Assembly (NCBI RefSeq): GCF_003478445.1
Contig: NZ_QUET01000004.1
Coordinates: 1 to 64,000, forward strand
DNA length: 64,000 bases
Origin: Roseburia sp. AM59-24XD
GTDB taxonomy: Bacteria > Bacillota > Clostridia > Lachnospirales > Lachnospiraceae
Direction of reading: 5' to 3'
Part shown: piece by piece, positions 44,315 through 52,615 of the stretch
Numbering within the stretch: position 1 is the first letter of the stretch
Layout: every line of letters begins with the position of its first letter
Made by a program: the position numbers and the translations under genes
Notes under the pieces: model-generated
What the model was told of the DNA's origin: nothing
Databases searched by the model: none
Seen by the model: the letters and a program-made list of their open reading frames with translations, nothing else

Positions 44315-46957
44315 ATGAGTAAAAGAAACCGATGGAAACAAAGATGCAGCGTGTTTATGGCTGTGATGATGATCTTTACCTCCCTATATTGGGGGGAGAT
44401 GAGGGTTTCAGCTGCGACACCGCCTGTAAAGATCAAGGTGACATATGGACAGACAGAAGCACGGACGATGCTTGCCGATATCAATGAATTCCGAACGTCG
44501 GATACGGAGGCGTGGTGCTGGGATAAAACCGATAGTATAAAGGAGTCGTGGCGGACCACGGAGTTACAGTATGATTATGAGTTAGAGCGTGTTGCAATGA
44601 AAAGGGCAGCAGAGATTGCGCTTTCCTACGATCATACCAGATCAAACGGCACGAGTTATTTGACTGCATATCCGTCCGGATATAAGATGGTGGGAGAAAA
44701 TATTGCTGCCGGTTATAAGAGTGCAGCAGAGGTGTTTGACGGATGGAAGGAAGAGAATGAACCTTATGGCGGACAGGGACACAGAAGAAATATGCTCAGT
44801 TCTAATTTTAAGGCTATTGGAATCGGGCATGTCGTATATCAGGGATGCCATTACTGGGTGCAGGAGTTTGGTGATAAGGTCATGGATGGGACGGCTTCAG
44901 CAGCGAATGACAGTACGCAGATTGAGGATGTAGATGTTTCACCGTCTTATATCACAGCAGTAAAAACAAATCTGGATGATGTCAGTCTGACAGTCGGAGA
45001 GAAAGCAACGACAGCAGATTTTTCACTTGCAATAAATGTGCGGGATCAATGGGGGTATCAGAAGGATTGTGTGATAGAGAATATCTGTACTGCAAAAATT
45101 GAAGATGAAACCATTGCAAGCCTGTCGGATGACGGTTTGATTATCGGATTAAAGAGTGGTACGACTAAAATCTGGATATCCAACCCATTCGGAGATGATT
45201 TTTGCCGTACGATCACAGTCAGCGAGGAAACAGGACCAAAAGATGATCATACAGCGAGTCCGGATGTGGGCAAAACAGATATTTCTGTGGAGCCGATCGA
45301 GGATCAGATATATACCGGTTATGCTTTGATGCCGGATGTGGTCGTAAAAGACGGTTCAAAGGTACTCGTAAAAGATATAGATTATACTGTTTCATACAGT
45401 AATAATACAAATGTTGGAACTGCTTCTGTAAAAATTATGGGAAATGGAACATATGAAGGTTCTTATACGACGAACTTTAAAATCGTTTCGTGTGCGATAG
45501 GACAGGCGACCTGCAGCAGAATTGCAGACCAGACTTATACCGGGGATGCAATTCGGCCATCATTTACCGTTACTTATAATAATAAGACATTGGTAAAAGG
45601 AACAGATTACACAATATCTTTTAAGAATAATGTCAATGTCGGAACGGCAACCATTATCATTACCGGAAAAGGAAACTTTGAGGGAAACAAAGAGATAACA
45701 TTTAAGATTACAAAGCCATCAGATATTTCGGTAGATGCAATTGCAGACCAGACGTACACCGGTTCTGCATTGAAGCCGGAGGTTGTTGTAAAAGAAGGCA
45801 CAAAGGTACTTAGAAAAAGTGTGGATTATTATGTTTCTTACAGCGATAATACAAATGTAGGAACTGCCACTGTAAAAATCACAGGAAGAGGAGATTATGG
45901 CGGTTCCTGTACAACAACTTTTAAGATCCTTCCATGTGCGATCAGTCAGGTTACTATAGGAAAAATTGCAGATAAGACATACAGCGGAAAGGAAATTGAA
46001 CCATCTGTTAAACTTACCTATGCGAATGAGAGTTTGAAAAAAGGAACGGATTATACTGTTTCCTATGATAACAATATTAATGTAGGAATTGCGACAGCAA
46101 CTATTACAGGAATCGGTAATTTTACGGGAACAACCACAGTAAGCTTTAACATTGTAGAAAGTACTGCTAAGATTACGGTTGGTATGATTTCTGATCAGAC
46201 ATTTACAGGAGTGGAGATTACACCGGCAGTTTCTGTGCGGAAGGGAACGAAAAAGTTAACAAAGGATGTGGACTACAAGGTTTCTTATGCCGACAATATC
46301 AATGTAGGAATTGCAACGGTTACTGTTACCGGAATTGGCTCTTATGAGGGAACTGCCAGTAAGACATTTCGGATCGTATCCCGTCCGATCAAAGAGGTCA
46401 GTGTTGAAACAATTGATACTCAGGAATATACAGGGAAGAAGCTTACACCGAAGCTGAAACTGACTTATAATGGAAAAACATTAACAGAGAAAGTTGATTA
46501 TGTAGCTGTATACAGCAGTAACATAGGACCTGGAAATGGCGTGGTTAAGATTCAGGGAAAAGGCAATTTTAGCGGACAAAGAACAGAAGTTTTCAAAATT
46601 ATAGAAAATAAGCAGTCTGCTAACAGAGGTGACAATCAAAACGATAAAAAAGGCGATAATCAAAACGATAATAAAGATGATAAAAAAGACGATAATAAAG
46701 ACGAAACCGTTCACACCACAAAAATGACGCTGAGCAAGATAAGAGTGACGTTAAAGAAAGGCAAAACTTACCGCTTAAAAGTAACGGTAAATGCCGGAAG
46801 CGTAGACAAGATCACGTTTACGTCATCCAATAAAAAGGTCGCAAAGGTGTCTAAAAACGGTGTTATTAAAGCGAAGAAAGCAGGAAAAGCACGTATAACT
46901 GTAAAGAGTGGAAAAAGAACAAAATGTTGCAGGGTAATTGTAAAAAATAAGAAATAA
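44315..46957 (+). CDS. Secreted CAP/SCP-domain protein with six Ig-like repeats and a C-terminal Big_2 domain
   Basis: 880 residues. The signal peptide ends near VSA/ATP. The CAP domain (about 45-190) includes YDHTRSNG, GENIAAGY and GHRRNML. After a Big-like domain come six repeats of about 75 residues (about 325-770), each with the core D-Q-x-Y-T-G, DYTVSY-x-N-N-x-N-V-G and G-x-G-x-Y/F. A charged Asp/Asn/Lys linker (about 770-795) leads to a Big_2 domain (KKGKTYRL, ITFTSSNKKVAKV). The repeats look like a stalk. CAP activity in bacteria is poorly known. The flavodoxin gene is 16 bases downstream. Confidence 0.85.
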   Translation: MSKRNRWKQRCSVFMAVMMIFTSLYWGEMRVSAATPPVKIKVTYGQTEARTMLADINEFRTSDTEAWCWDKTDSIKESWRTTELQYDYELERVAMKRAAEIALSYDHTRSNGTSYLTAYPSGYKMVGENIAAGYKSAAEVFDGWKEENEPYGGQGHRRNMLSSNFKAIGIGHVVYQGCHYWVQEFGDKVMDGTASAANDSTQIEDVDVSPSYITAVKTNLDDVSLTVGEKATTADFSLAINVRDQWGYQKDCVIENICTAKIEDETIASLSDDGLIIGLKSGTTKIWISNPFGDDFCRTITVSEETGPKDDHTASPDVGKTDISVEPIEDQIYTGYALMPDVVVKDGSKVLVKDIDYTVSYSNNTNVGTASVKIMGNGTYEGSYTTNFKIVSCAIGQATCSRIADQTYTGDAIRPSFTVTYNNKTLVKGTDYTISFKNNVNVGTATIIITGKGNFEGNKEITFKITKPSDISVDAIADQTYTGSALKPEVVVKEGTKVLRKSVDYYVSYSDNTNVGTATVKITGRGDYGGSCTTTFKILPCAISQVTIGKIADKTYSGKEIEPSVKLTYANESLKKGTDYTVSYDNNINVGIATATITGIGNFTGTTTVSFNIVESTAKITVGMISDQTFTGVEITPAVSVRKGTKKLTKDVDYKVSYADNINVGIATVTVTGIGSYEGTASKTFRIVSRPIKEVSVETIDTQEYTGKKLTPKLKLTYNGKTLTEKVDYVAVYSSNIGPGNGVVKIQGKGNFSGQRTEVFKIIENKQSANRGDNQNDKKGDNQNDNKDDKKDDNKDETVHTTKMTLSKIRVTLKKGKTYRLKVTVNAGSVDKITFTSSNKKVAKVSKNGVIKAKKAGKARITVKSGKRTKCCRVIVKNKK

Positions 46958-46973
46958 AAGGGAGCAAATAATC

Positions 46974-47573
46974 ATGAAGAAATCAAAAGCAGTCATTGGT
47001 GTTTTATGTGGTATTCTGGCAGTTGCCCTTGTGGTGGCATCTGTTATGGTGCAGATTTACGGGGGACGCCGGCAGGAGGCAAAGGCAAATAAGAAAACAA
47101 CAACTCTGGTTGTCTATTTTTCGGCAACAGGTACAACAAAGAAAGCTGCCAGAAAGGTGAAGAAGGCGACGAAAGGAAAGCTGTATCGTATCAAAGCGGC
47201 ACAGCCATATACGCGGGAGGATCTGGACTATTACACCAAGGATAACTGCAGGGCACAAAAAGAGCAGAACGATGACAATGCAAGACCGGAGATCGCGGGA
47301 AGCATCAAGAATATGAGTGAGTACGAAACGATCTATATAGGATATCCGATCTGGTGGGGCAAGGAGCCTAAGATCATCCGCACATTTTTGGAGTCCTATG
47401 ATCTGAAGGGCAAAAAGATTATTCCGTTCTGCACAAGCGGTGGAAGCGGAATCTCCGGAAGTATGTCTGAGATCAGAGAATCTGCCAAGGGAGCAAATGT
47501 GATCGAGGGAAAGGATCTGACAGAAGTTTCTCTTAAGTCTGTTAAGAAGTGGACAAAATCCATAGGAAAATAA
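46974..47573 (+). CDS. Membrane-anchored or secreted flavodoxin
   Basis: 199 residues. An N-terminal hydrophobic stretch (about 7-28) is followed by a flavodoxin fold: VVYFSATGTTKKAA binds the FMN phosphate, YIGYPIWWGKEP and FCTSGGSGISGS match the FMN-ring loops of the flavodoxin_4 type. The anchor places the FMN domain outside the membrane, which is unusual for a flavodoxin and suggests electron transfer at the cell surface. It shares an operon with the CAP/Ig protein. Confidence 0.85.
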   Translation: MKKSKAVIGVLCGILAVALVVASVMVQIYGGRRQEAKANKKTTTLVVYFSATGTTKKAARKVKKATKGKLYRIKAAQPYTREDLDYYTKDNCRAQKEQNDDNARPEIAGSIKNMSEYETIYIGYPIWWGKEPKIIRTFLESYDLKGKKIIPFCTSGGSGISGSMSEIRESAKGANVIEGKDLTEVSLKSVKKWTKSIGK

Positions 47574-47593
47574 TCGGAAATGATTGTAATCAA

Positions 47594-47627
47594 AAAGGAG
47601 CCATATCAATGATTGATATGCTCCTTT
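47594..47627. terminator. Bidirectional terminator between convergent genes
   Basis: AAAGGAGCCATATCAAT and ATTGATATGCTCCTTT pair around one G (one bulged base), with A- and T-rich flanks. Confidence 0.85.
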
Positions 47628-47634
47628 ACCGTAT

Positions 47635-49056
47635 TTAATTAAACTCGCCGTTTTTATGTCTCTGGAAGAAGTCCTTTGCCTCCTTGACAATGACACCGTT
47701 TAAGGCGAAGATGGCGATCATATTTGGAATAGCCATCAGTCCGTTAAAGATATCAGCAATCGTCCATACAGCACTTACTGTCATGTACGGTCCGATAAAT
47801 ACGGCAAAGATATATAACCAGCGGTAGATCGTGACGTGCTTCATGTTACCGCCGCTTAAGTATTCCAGACAACGCTCGCTGTAGTAGTCCCAGCCGAGGA
47901 TCGTTGTGAATGCGAAGAATACAAGACAGAGCATCAGGATGAAGGCGGATACTTCAGCAGGGAACGGAAGTCCCTTCTGGAATGCATATGTAGTTACGGC
48001 AACACCTTCGAGTCCCTCTACCTTCCATGCACCGGTCAGTATAATGGAAAGTCCGGTCAGTGTACAGATCACAATGGTATCGATAAAGGTACCGGTCATG
48101 CTGACAAGACCCTGGCGGACAGGCTCCTTTGTCTGTGCGGCAGCTGCTGCGATCGGAGCACTACCAAGACCTGCCTCGTTGGAGAAGATACCACGGGCAA
48201 CACCCTTCTGCATTGCAACAAACATACTTCCGACAGCACCACCGGTCACCGCCTTTGGAGTGAAAGCTGCTTTGACGATGATCTTGATTGCAGCAGGCAC
48301 CTGTGTAATATTGGTGATGATCAAAATAGCGGCAAACAGGAAATATATGATTGCCATAAATGGCACGATAACCTGGCTGACACTGGCGATTCGTTTGATA
48401 CCACCGATCAGTACCGCTGCCACGCAGAACGCGAGGATCAGAGAAGCGATCACAACCGACCAGGAGTATTTTCCTAAAAACATGATGTTGACACAGTGTT
48501 TGTTGTTTGGATCAAAGAAGCCATGAACGGCACTGGAGATACCGTTTACCTGACTGAAGGTACCGATACCGAAAAGACCAACACAGACACCAAAGAATGC
48601 GAACAGCTTTGCAAGCCATTTCCATTTCTTTCCCATTCCCTGCTCAATGTAGTAGAATGGTCCGCCGAGACTGTGTCCGTCCTCGCCTACTATACGGTAT
48701 TTGACAGCGAGCAGTCCCTCTGAAAACTTCGTTGCCATACCGAAAAAGGCGGCAACGATCATCCAGAACAGTGCTCCGGGACCACCGGTGCCAACAGCAG
48801 TTGCAACGCCGACGATATTACCTGTTCCGATCGTTGCACTCAGAGCGGTACAAAGAGCGGAGAAGCTGGAGATTTCACCCTCACCGCCCTCCTCGTTTTT
48901 GATCATCCATTTTAAGGCAAGAGGAAGCTTACGGATCTGGAGAAGTCCCAGACGTAAAGTAAGCAGGATACCACCGGATAAGATCAGTACCATAAGTGGG
49001 ACACCCCATACAAGGTTGTCAATATTTGCGAGTACATCATTGATTGTTTTCCACAT
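47635..49056 (-). CDS. Sodium:alanine/glycine symporter (AGCS family)
   Basis: 473 residues, with about eleven membrane helices. Family text includes ALCTALSATIGTGNIVGVATA near residue 70, GGPGALFWM, and FSNEAGLGSAPIAAAAA near 290. It imports alanine or glycine with sodium. RBS AGGAAGG precedes the ATG, separated by a run of A. It is a single-gene unit. Confidence 0.95.
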   Translation of the reverse strand: MWKTINDVLANIDNLVWGVPLMVLILSGGILLTLRLGLLQIRKLPLALKWMIKNEEGGEGEISSFSALCTALSATIGTGNIVGVATAVGTGGPGALFWMIVAAFFGMATKFSEGLLAVKYRIVGEDGHSLGGPFYYIEQGMGKKWKWLAKLFAFFGVCVGLFGIGTFSQVNGISSAVHGFFDPNNKHCVNIMFLGKYSWSVVIASLILAFCVAAVLIGGIKRIASVSQVIVPFMAIIYFLFAAILIITNITQVPAAIKIIVKAAFTPKAVTGGAVGSMFVAMQKGVARGIFSNEAGLGSAPIAAAAAQTKEPVRQGLVSMTGTFIDTIVICTLTGLSIILTGAWKVEGLEGVAVTTYAFQKGLPFPAEVSAFILMLCLVFFAFTTILGWDYYSERCLEYLSGGNMKHVTIYRWLYIFAVFIGPYMTVSAVWTIADIFNGLMAIPNMIAIFALNGVIVKEAKDFFQRHKNGEFN

Positions 49057-49175
49057 TTTTTTTTCCTTCCTGTGAGTGATTTAGGGCATAAAAATAAAAC
49101 CCTAATATACTATATCGTTTTTTTGTTTTTTTTTCAACAAAAACTATGTGAACGCGCCCGCGAGAGAATTTGTGA

Positions 49176-49286
49176 TATAATGAGTCCCAAAGGACTCATA
49201 TTAGGAGTTTCTTCGAAACTCCGTCATGCGCAGAAAGCGTGCGCAGATATATGATATAATAACTCCAATCAAAGGAGGATTTTTCC
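49176..49286 (+). promoter_or_regulatory. Leader with three consecutive hairpins between two -10-like boxes
   Basis: TATAAT at 49176-49181 and again at 49255-49260. Between them lie hairpins ATGAGTCC/GGACTCAT (49180-49199), GGAGTTTC/GAAACTCC (49204-49222) and TGCGCA/TGCGCA (49227-49245). A fourth small stem, CTCC/GGAG, covers the RBS of the next gene. Confidence 0.6.
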
Positions 49287-50234
49287 ATGAAAGAAAGCTA
49301 TCGTTTTTATCAGAATAAAGCGTGTGAATATTTTCCCTGTCATCCGGTGGACGATCCGGATTCGTTTAACTGTCTGTTCTGCTATTGTCCGTTATATCTG
49401 CAGGAAAAATGCCTTGGCAGTCCGGAATGGATATTAAGCGGAAAAGGACAGAAGATCAAGGATTGCAGCAACTGCATGGTAGTTCACAGACCGGAAATGT
49501 ATGATAAGGTACTCGCGCAGCTTTGCAGGCAGGACTTTACGGTTTCGGTCAACGTCTGGAATTTCAGAAATGAGATCTGGCGGAGAATGGCACAGATCGC
49601 CTCCTGGGATCAGATGGAGGCGGAGCTGTTCTGGCAGCACCGGGGAGCCGCGATCAGCAGTGTCACCAATATGATGGAAAAGCACAAATATCTTTACCGT
49701 GTGACGATCAAGCTGCAGCCGTTTGATGCAGCTTGTGTACAGAATGACCGTTTTTCCTTTGGAAAGCAGGAGATTTTCTGTACGGTGCTGGAACGGATCG
49801 ACCGCAGTAAGATCACGGAAGGATACCTTTATGCCTTTCATGCACCGGATTTTCCGGTGGAGGAGGCTTCCTCACTATTGTCACAGTATTATCTGGAAAC
49901 CTTTCAGATCGCATGTATGGATGTGGTGAGAGAGTGGGTGCGGGACTATCTGGCACGAAAGCACAGTGTTACGTCACCGCATTACTGTTCGGATTCCTTT
50001 GGACCGGGCTATTATGGCATGGAGCTTTCGGCGGTGGAGAAGCTGACGGATGTTATGGATCCGGCAGATGCCGGTATTAGTTGTGAGGATGGCATGCTGC
50101 AGCCAATGATGAGTCTGGTCGGACTTTATCTGATCAGTACAGAGGATATATTGTCGGACTGTGGTGACTGTGCAGGCTGTATCGGTCAGAAGGAGGGCTG
50201 CCGTTTTTGTGCTAATTATGTGAAGCGGTCATAG
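49287..50234 (+). CDS. Cys-rich small domain protein fused to a MetH-activation-like domain
   Basis: 315 residues. Residues 1-75 are a zinc- or metal-binding Cys-rich small domain (CEYFPCHPVDD, CLFCYCPLY, CSNCMVVHRP). The C-terminal part (about 200-315) has SPHYCSDSFGPGYYGMELSAVEKL and a Cys cluster CGDCAGCIGQKEGCRFC, similar in layout to the vitamin B12-dependent methionine synthase activation domain. This suggests a role in reactivating or handling corrinoid proteins; it is inference. It has no corrinoid partner gene next to it. Confidence 0.6.
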   Translation: MKESYRFYQNKACEYFPCHPVDDPDSFNCLFCYCPLYLQEKCLGSPEWILSGKGQKIKDCSNCMVVHRPEMYDKVLAQLCRQDFTVSVNVWNFRNEIWRRMAQIASWDQMEAELFWQHRGAAISSVTNMMEKHKYLYRVTIKLQPFDAACVQNDRFSFGKQEIFCTVLERIDRSKITEGYLYAFHAPDFPVEEASSLLSQYYLETFQIACMDVVREWVRDYLARKHSVTSPHYCSDSFGPGYYGMELSAVEKLTDVMDPADAGISCEDGMLQPMMSLVGLYLISTEDILSDCGDCAGCIGQKEGCRFCANYVKRS

Positions 50235-50269
50235 CGGCAGACAGGGGACTGTCTTATTAAGATTAGATA

Positions 50270-50299
50270 TTGCAATATAAGTCGGATTCGTGTTAAAAT
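50270..50299 (+). promoter_or_regulatory. Probable promoter of the second MATE gene
   Basis: TTGCAA (50270-50275), 18-base spacer, TAAAAT (50294-50299), about 45 bases before the gene. Confidence 0.5.
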
Positions 50300-50343
50300 T
50301 AATATTTAGCCGCAAATAAGGATGATTGATGGAGGAAATATTT

Positions 50344-51726
50344 ATGAGTGAAAATCAGACTTCGTCCCCAATCGCAGAAAATAAAATGGGGACAATGCCA
50401 ATTGGAAAATTAGTATTTAATATGTCTTTGCCGATGATGATATCTATGTTGGTACAGGCACTGTACAATATTGTGGACAGTATCTTTGTGGCAAAGCTGT
50501 CAGAAAATGCGTTGACAGCCGTATCTTTAGCATTTCCGCTTCAGACACTTCTGATCGCTGTCGGAGCCGGTACCGGTGTCGGTATGAACGCGTTGGTGTC
50601 GAGGGCACTTGGAGAGAAGGAATATGAGAAGGCGGATAAGATCGCTGTAAACGGCGCATTTATTTATGCCATGAGTTATATTTTATTTCTGATCCTTGGT
50701 TTTACCGTGGTCAGACCGTTTTATGCGAGTCAGGCAGGAAAGGCGGATGCAGAGATCATGACTATGGGGATTGAGTATCTGAGTACCGTTATGATTTTCT
50801 CCTTTGGATTGCTTTCCCAGTTCTTTTTTGAACGTCTTTTGACCTCTACCGGTAAGACCATATTCAGTATGATCTCGCAGATGAGTGGAGCGGTTACCAA
50901 TATTGTTCTTGATCCGATTCTGATCTTTGGTCTGTGTGGTGCACCGAAGATGGGGGTTGCCGGAGCAGCAGTTGCAACAGTGATCGGTCAGTGTGTTGCC
51001 GGAATTGTCGCCGGAACCTGTCATCATAAGTTTAACCATGAGGTGAATGTACATCTGAAGGGCTTTCGTCCGAATGGAAGGATCATCGGCACAATCTATG
51101 CGGTTGGTATTCCTTCTATTATTATGCAGTCGATCGGTTCTGTGATGACCTATTGCATGAACCGTATCCTGATCGATTTTTCATCGACGGCAACAGCAGT
51201 ATTCGGCGTATATTTCAAGCTGCAGAGCTTTTTCTTTATGCCGGTGTTTGGTCTGAACAACGGAATTACTCCGATCATTGCATATAATTACGGTGCTCGC
51301 AAGAGAAAGAGAATGGTTCACACGATAAGACTAAGTATGACAGTGGCGTTCTGCCTGACCTGCATCGGTTTTATTTTGTTTGAGACAATTCCACAGGTGC
51401 TTCTTGGAATGTTCAATGCTTCTGCGGATATGCTGACGATCGGTGTGACGGCACTTCGGATTATTGGTATCCATTACCTGATCGCATGGTTCTGTATTAT
51501 TGCGGGTACTGTGTTCCAGGCACTTGGAAAGGCAGTATTCAGTATGATCGTATCGATCATGCGCCAGCTTGTGGTACTGATCCCGGTAGCCTATGTTCTT
51601 GCCAGAGTCGGAGGACTTCATATGGTATGGTGGTCCTTCCCGATTGCAGAGGTGATCTCATTTATCGTTTCCACGATATTCCTGATCCGGATCTACCGGA
51701 CGATCATACAGAAGATCCCGGCATAG
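50344..51726 (+). CDS. MATE-family efflux transporter, second copy
   Basis: 460 residues. Typical MATE text: MPIGKLVFNMSLPMMISMLV, YNIVDSIFVAKLSENAL near the start, and NNGITPIIAYNYGARKRKRM in the second half. About twelve membrane helices. I chose ATG 50344 (RBS TGGAGG, 10 bases before); ATG 50326 is also in frame. It differs clearly from the copy at 20519. Confidence 0.92.
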   Translation: MSENQTSSPIAENKMGTMPIGKLVFNMSLPMMISMLVQALYNIVDSIFVAKLSENALTAVSLAFPLQTLLIAVGAGTGVGMNALVSRALGEKEYEKADKIAVNGAFIYAMSYILFLILGFTVVRPFYASQAGKADAEIMTMGIEYLSTVMIFSFGLLSQFFFERLLTSTGKTIFSMISQMSGAVTNIVLDPILIFGLCGAPKMGVAGAAVATVIGQCVAGIVAGTCHHKFNHEVNVHLKGFRPNGRIIGTIYAVGIPSIIMQSIGSVMTYCMNRILIDFSSTATAVFGVYFKLQSFFFMPVFGLNNGITPIIAYNYGARKRKRMVHTIRLSMTVAFCLTCIGFILFETIPQVLLGMFNASADMLTIGVTALRIIGIHYLIAWFCIIAGTVFQALGKAVFSMIVSIMRQLVVLIPVAYVLARVGGLHMVWWSFPIAEVISFIVSTIFLIRIYRTIIQKIPA

Positions 51727-51811
51727 TATGGATCACGACAATGCTTACAGATAAAGTAGAGACAATGAAAGTTCGATTATACTTGAAAGAAAAGAAAGTT
51801 GCGGAGGCAGT

Positions 51812-52615
51812 ATGAAACATCGAATATCAGCGGTTATTGCGTGCATATTGGCGGGAGTGCTCCTGACAGCATGCAGTCTGGAAAGTGCGAAGACGGAAGA
51901 GAAGACACTGCCAAAGATTACGATTGGCGGGGCCATCTATAAACCGTACTTTTATAAGGACGTCGAAGAAAATTATACAGGCATAGATGTGGAGCTGGCA
52001 AAGGAAGCCTGTGCACGTTTAGGCTATCGTCCGGTTTTTAAAGAGATCGATCTGGGACAGCGAAAGGAGTTGTTGCAGAGTGGGAAGATCGATTGTATGT
52101 GGAGCTGTTTTAGCATTGATGACAATAATGATGATTATCTGTGGGCAGGACCGTATCTTTACAGCCGCCGTGTTGTTGTGGTACGGGGAGACAGTGATGT
52201 GACGAGACTTGCCGATCTGAAGGGCAGATCGATTGCGGTTCAGTCCAATTCTACTTCAGAGAAGATATTTATGAAGAGGGTCAATCATCAGATACCGGAG
52301 GTATCAAGAATTGCATCCTACCGAACCTTTGGAGAGGTATTTACGGCACTGCGTAAGGGGTACGTGGATGCGATTGCAGGACATGAGGGCGCACTTCTTG
52401 TTTATACACAGGATTATCCGGGACAGTACCGTTATCTGGATATGACGCTGCATCAGGCAAAACTTGGCGTTGCCTTTGCCAAAAACGGCGATGAAAAGCT
52501 TGCCGGACGGCTGACGACAGTATTAAATGAGATGTCAGAGGATGGGACAACGGGAAATATTATTGAAAAGTACGGATTAGATGTGGACAGAAATGTATAT
52601 GGAGGGGCTGACTGA
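51812..52615 (+). CDS. Periplasmic-binding-type lipoprotein (amino-acid/SBP family 3), sensor partner of the adjacent kinase
   Basis: 267 residues. The lipobox LLTAC (Cys near 21) marks a lipoprotein. Family 3 binding-protein text follows (ITIGGAIYKPYFYKD, TGIDVELAKEACARLGY, GKIDCMWSCFSI). No permease or ATPase gene is nearby; instead its stop overlaps the kinase start by one base (TGATG). It probably binds a small ligand outside and reports to the kinase. Confidence 0.85.
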   Translation: MKHRISAVIACILAGVLLTACSLESAKTEEKTLPKITIGGAIYKPYFYKDVEENYTGIDVELAKEACARLGYRPVFKEIDLGQRKELLQSGKIDCMWSCFSIDDNNDDYLWAGPYLYSRRVVVVRGDSDVTRLADLKGRSIAVQSNSTSEKIFMKRVNHQIPEVSRIASYRTFGEVFTALRKGYVDAIAGHEGALLVYTQDYPGQYRYLDMTLHQAKLGVAFAKNGDEKLAGRLTTVLNEMSEDGTTGNIIEKYGLDVDRNVYGGAD

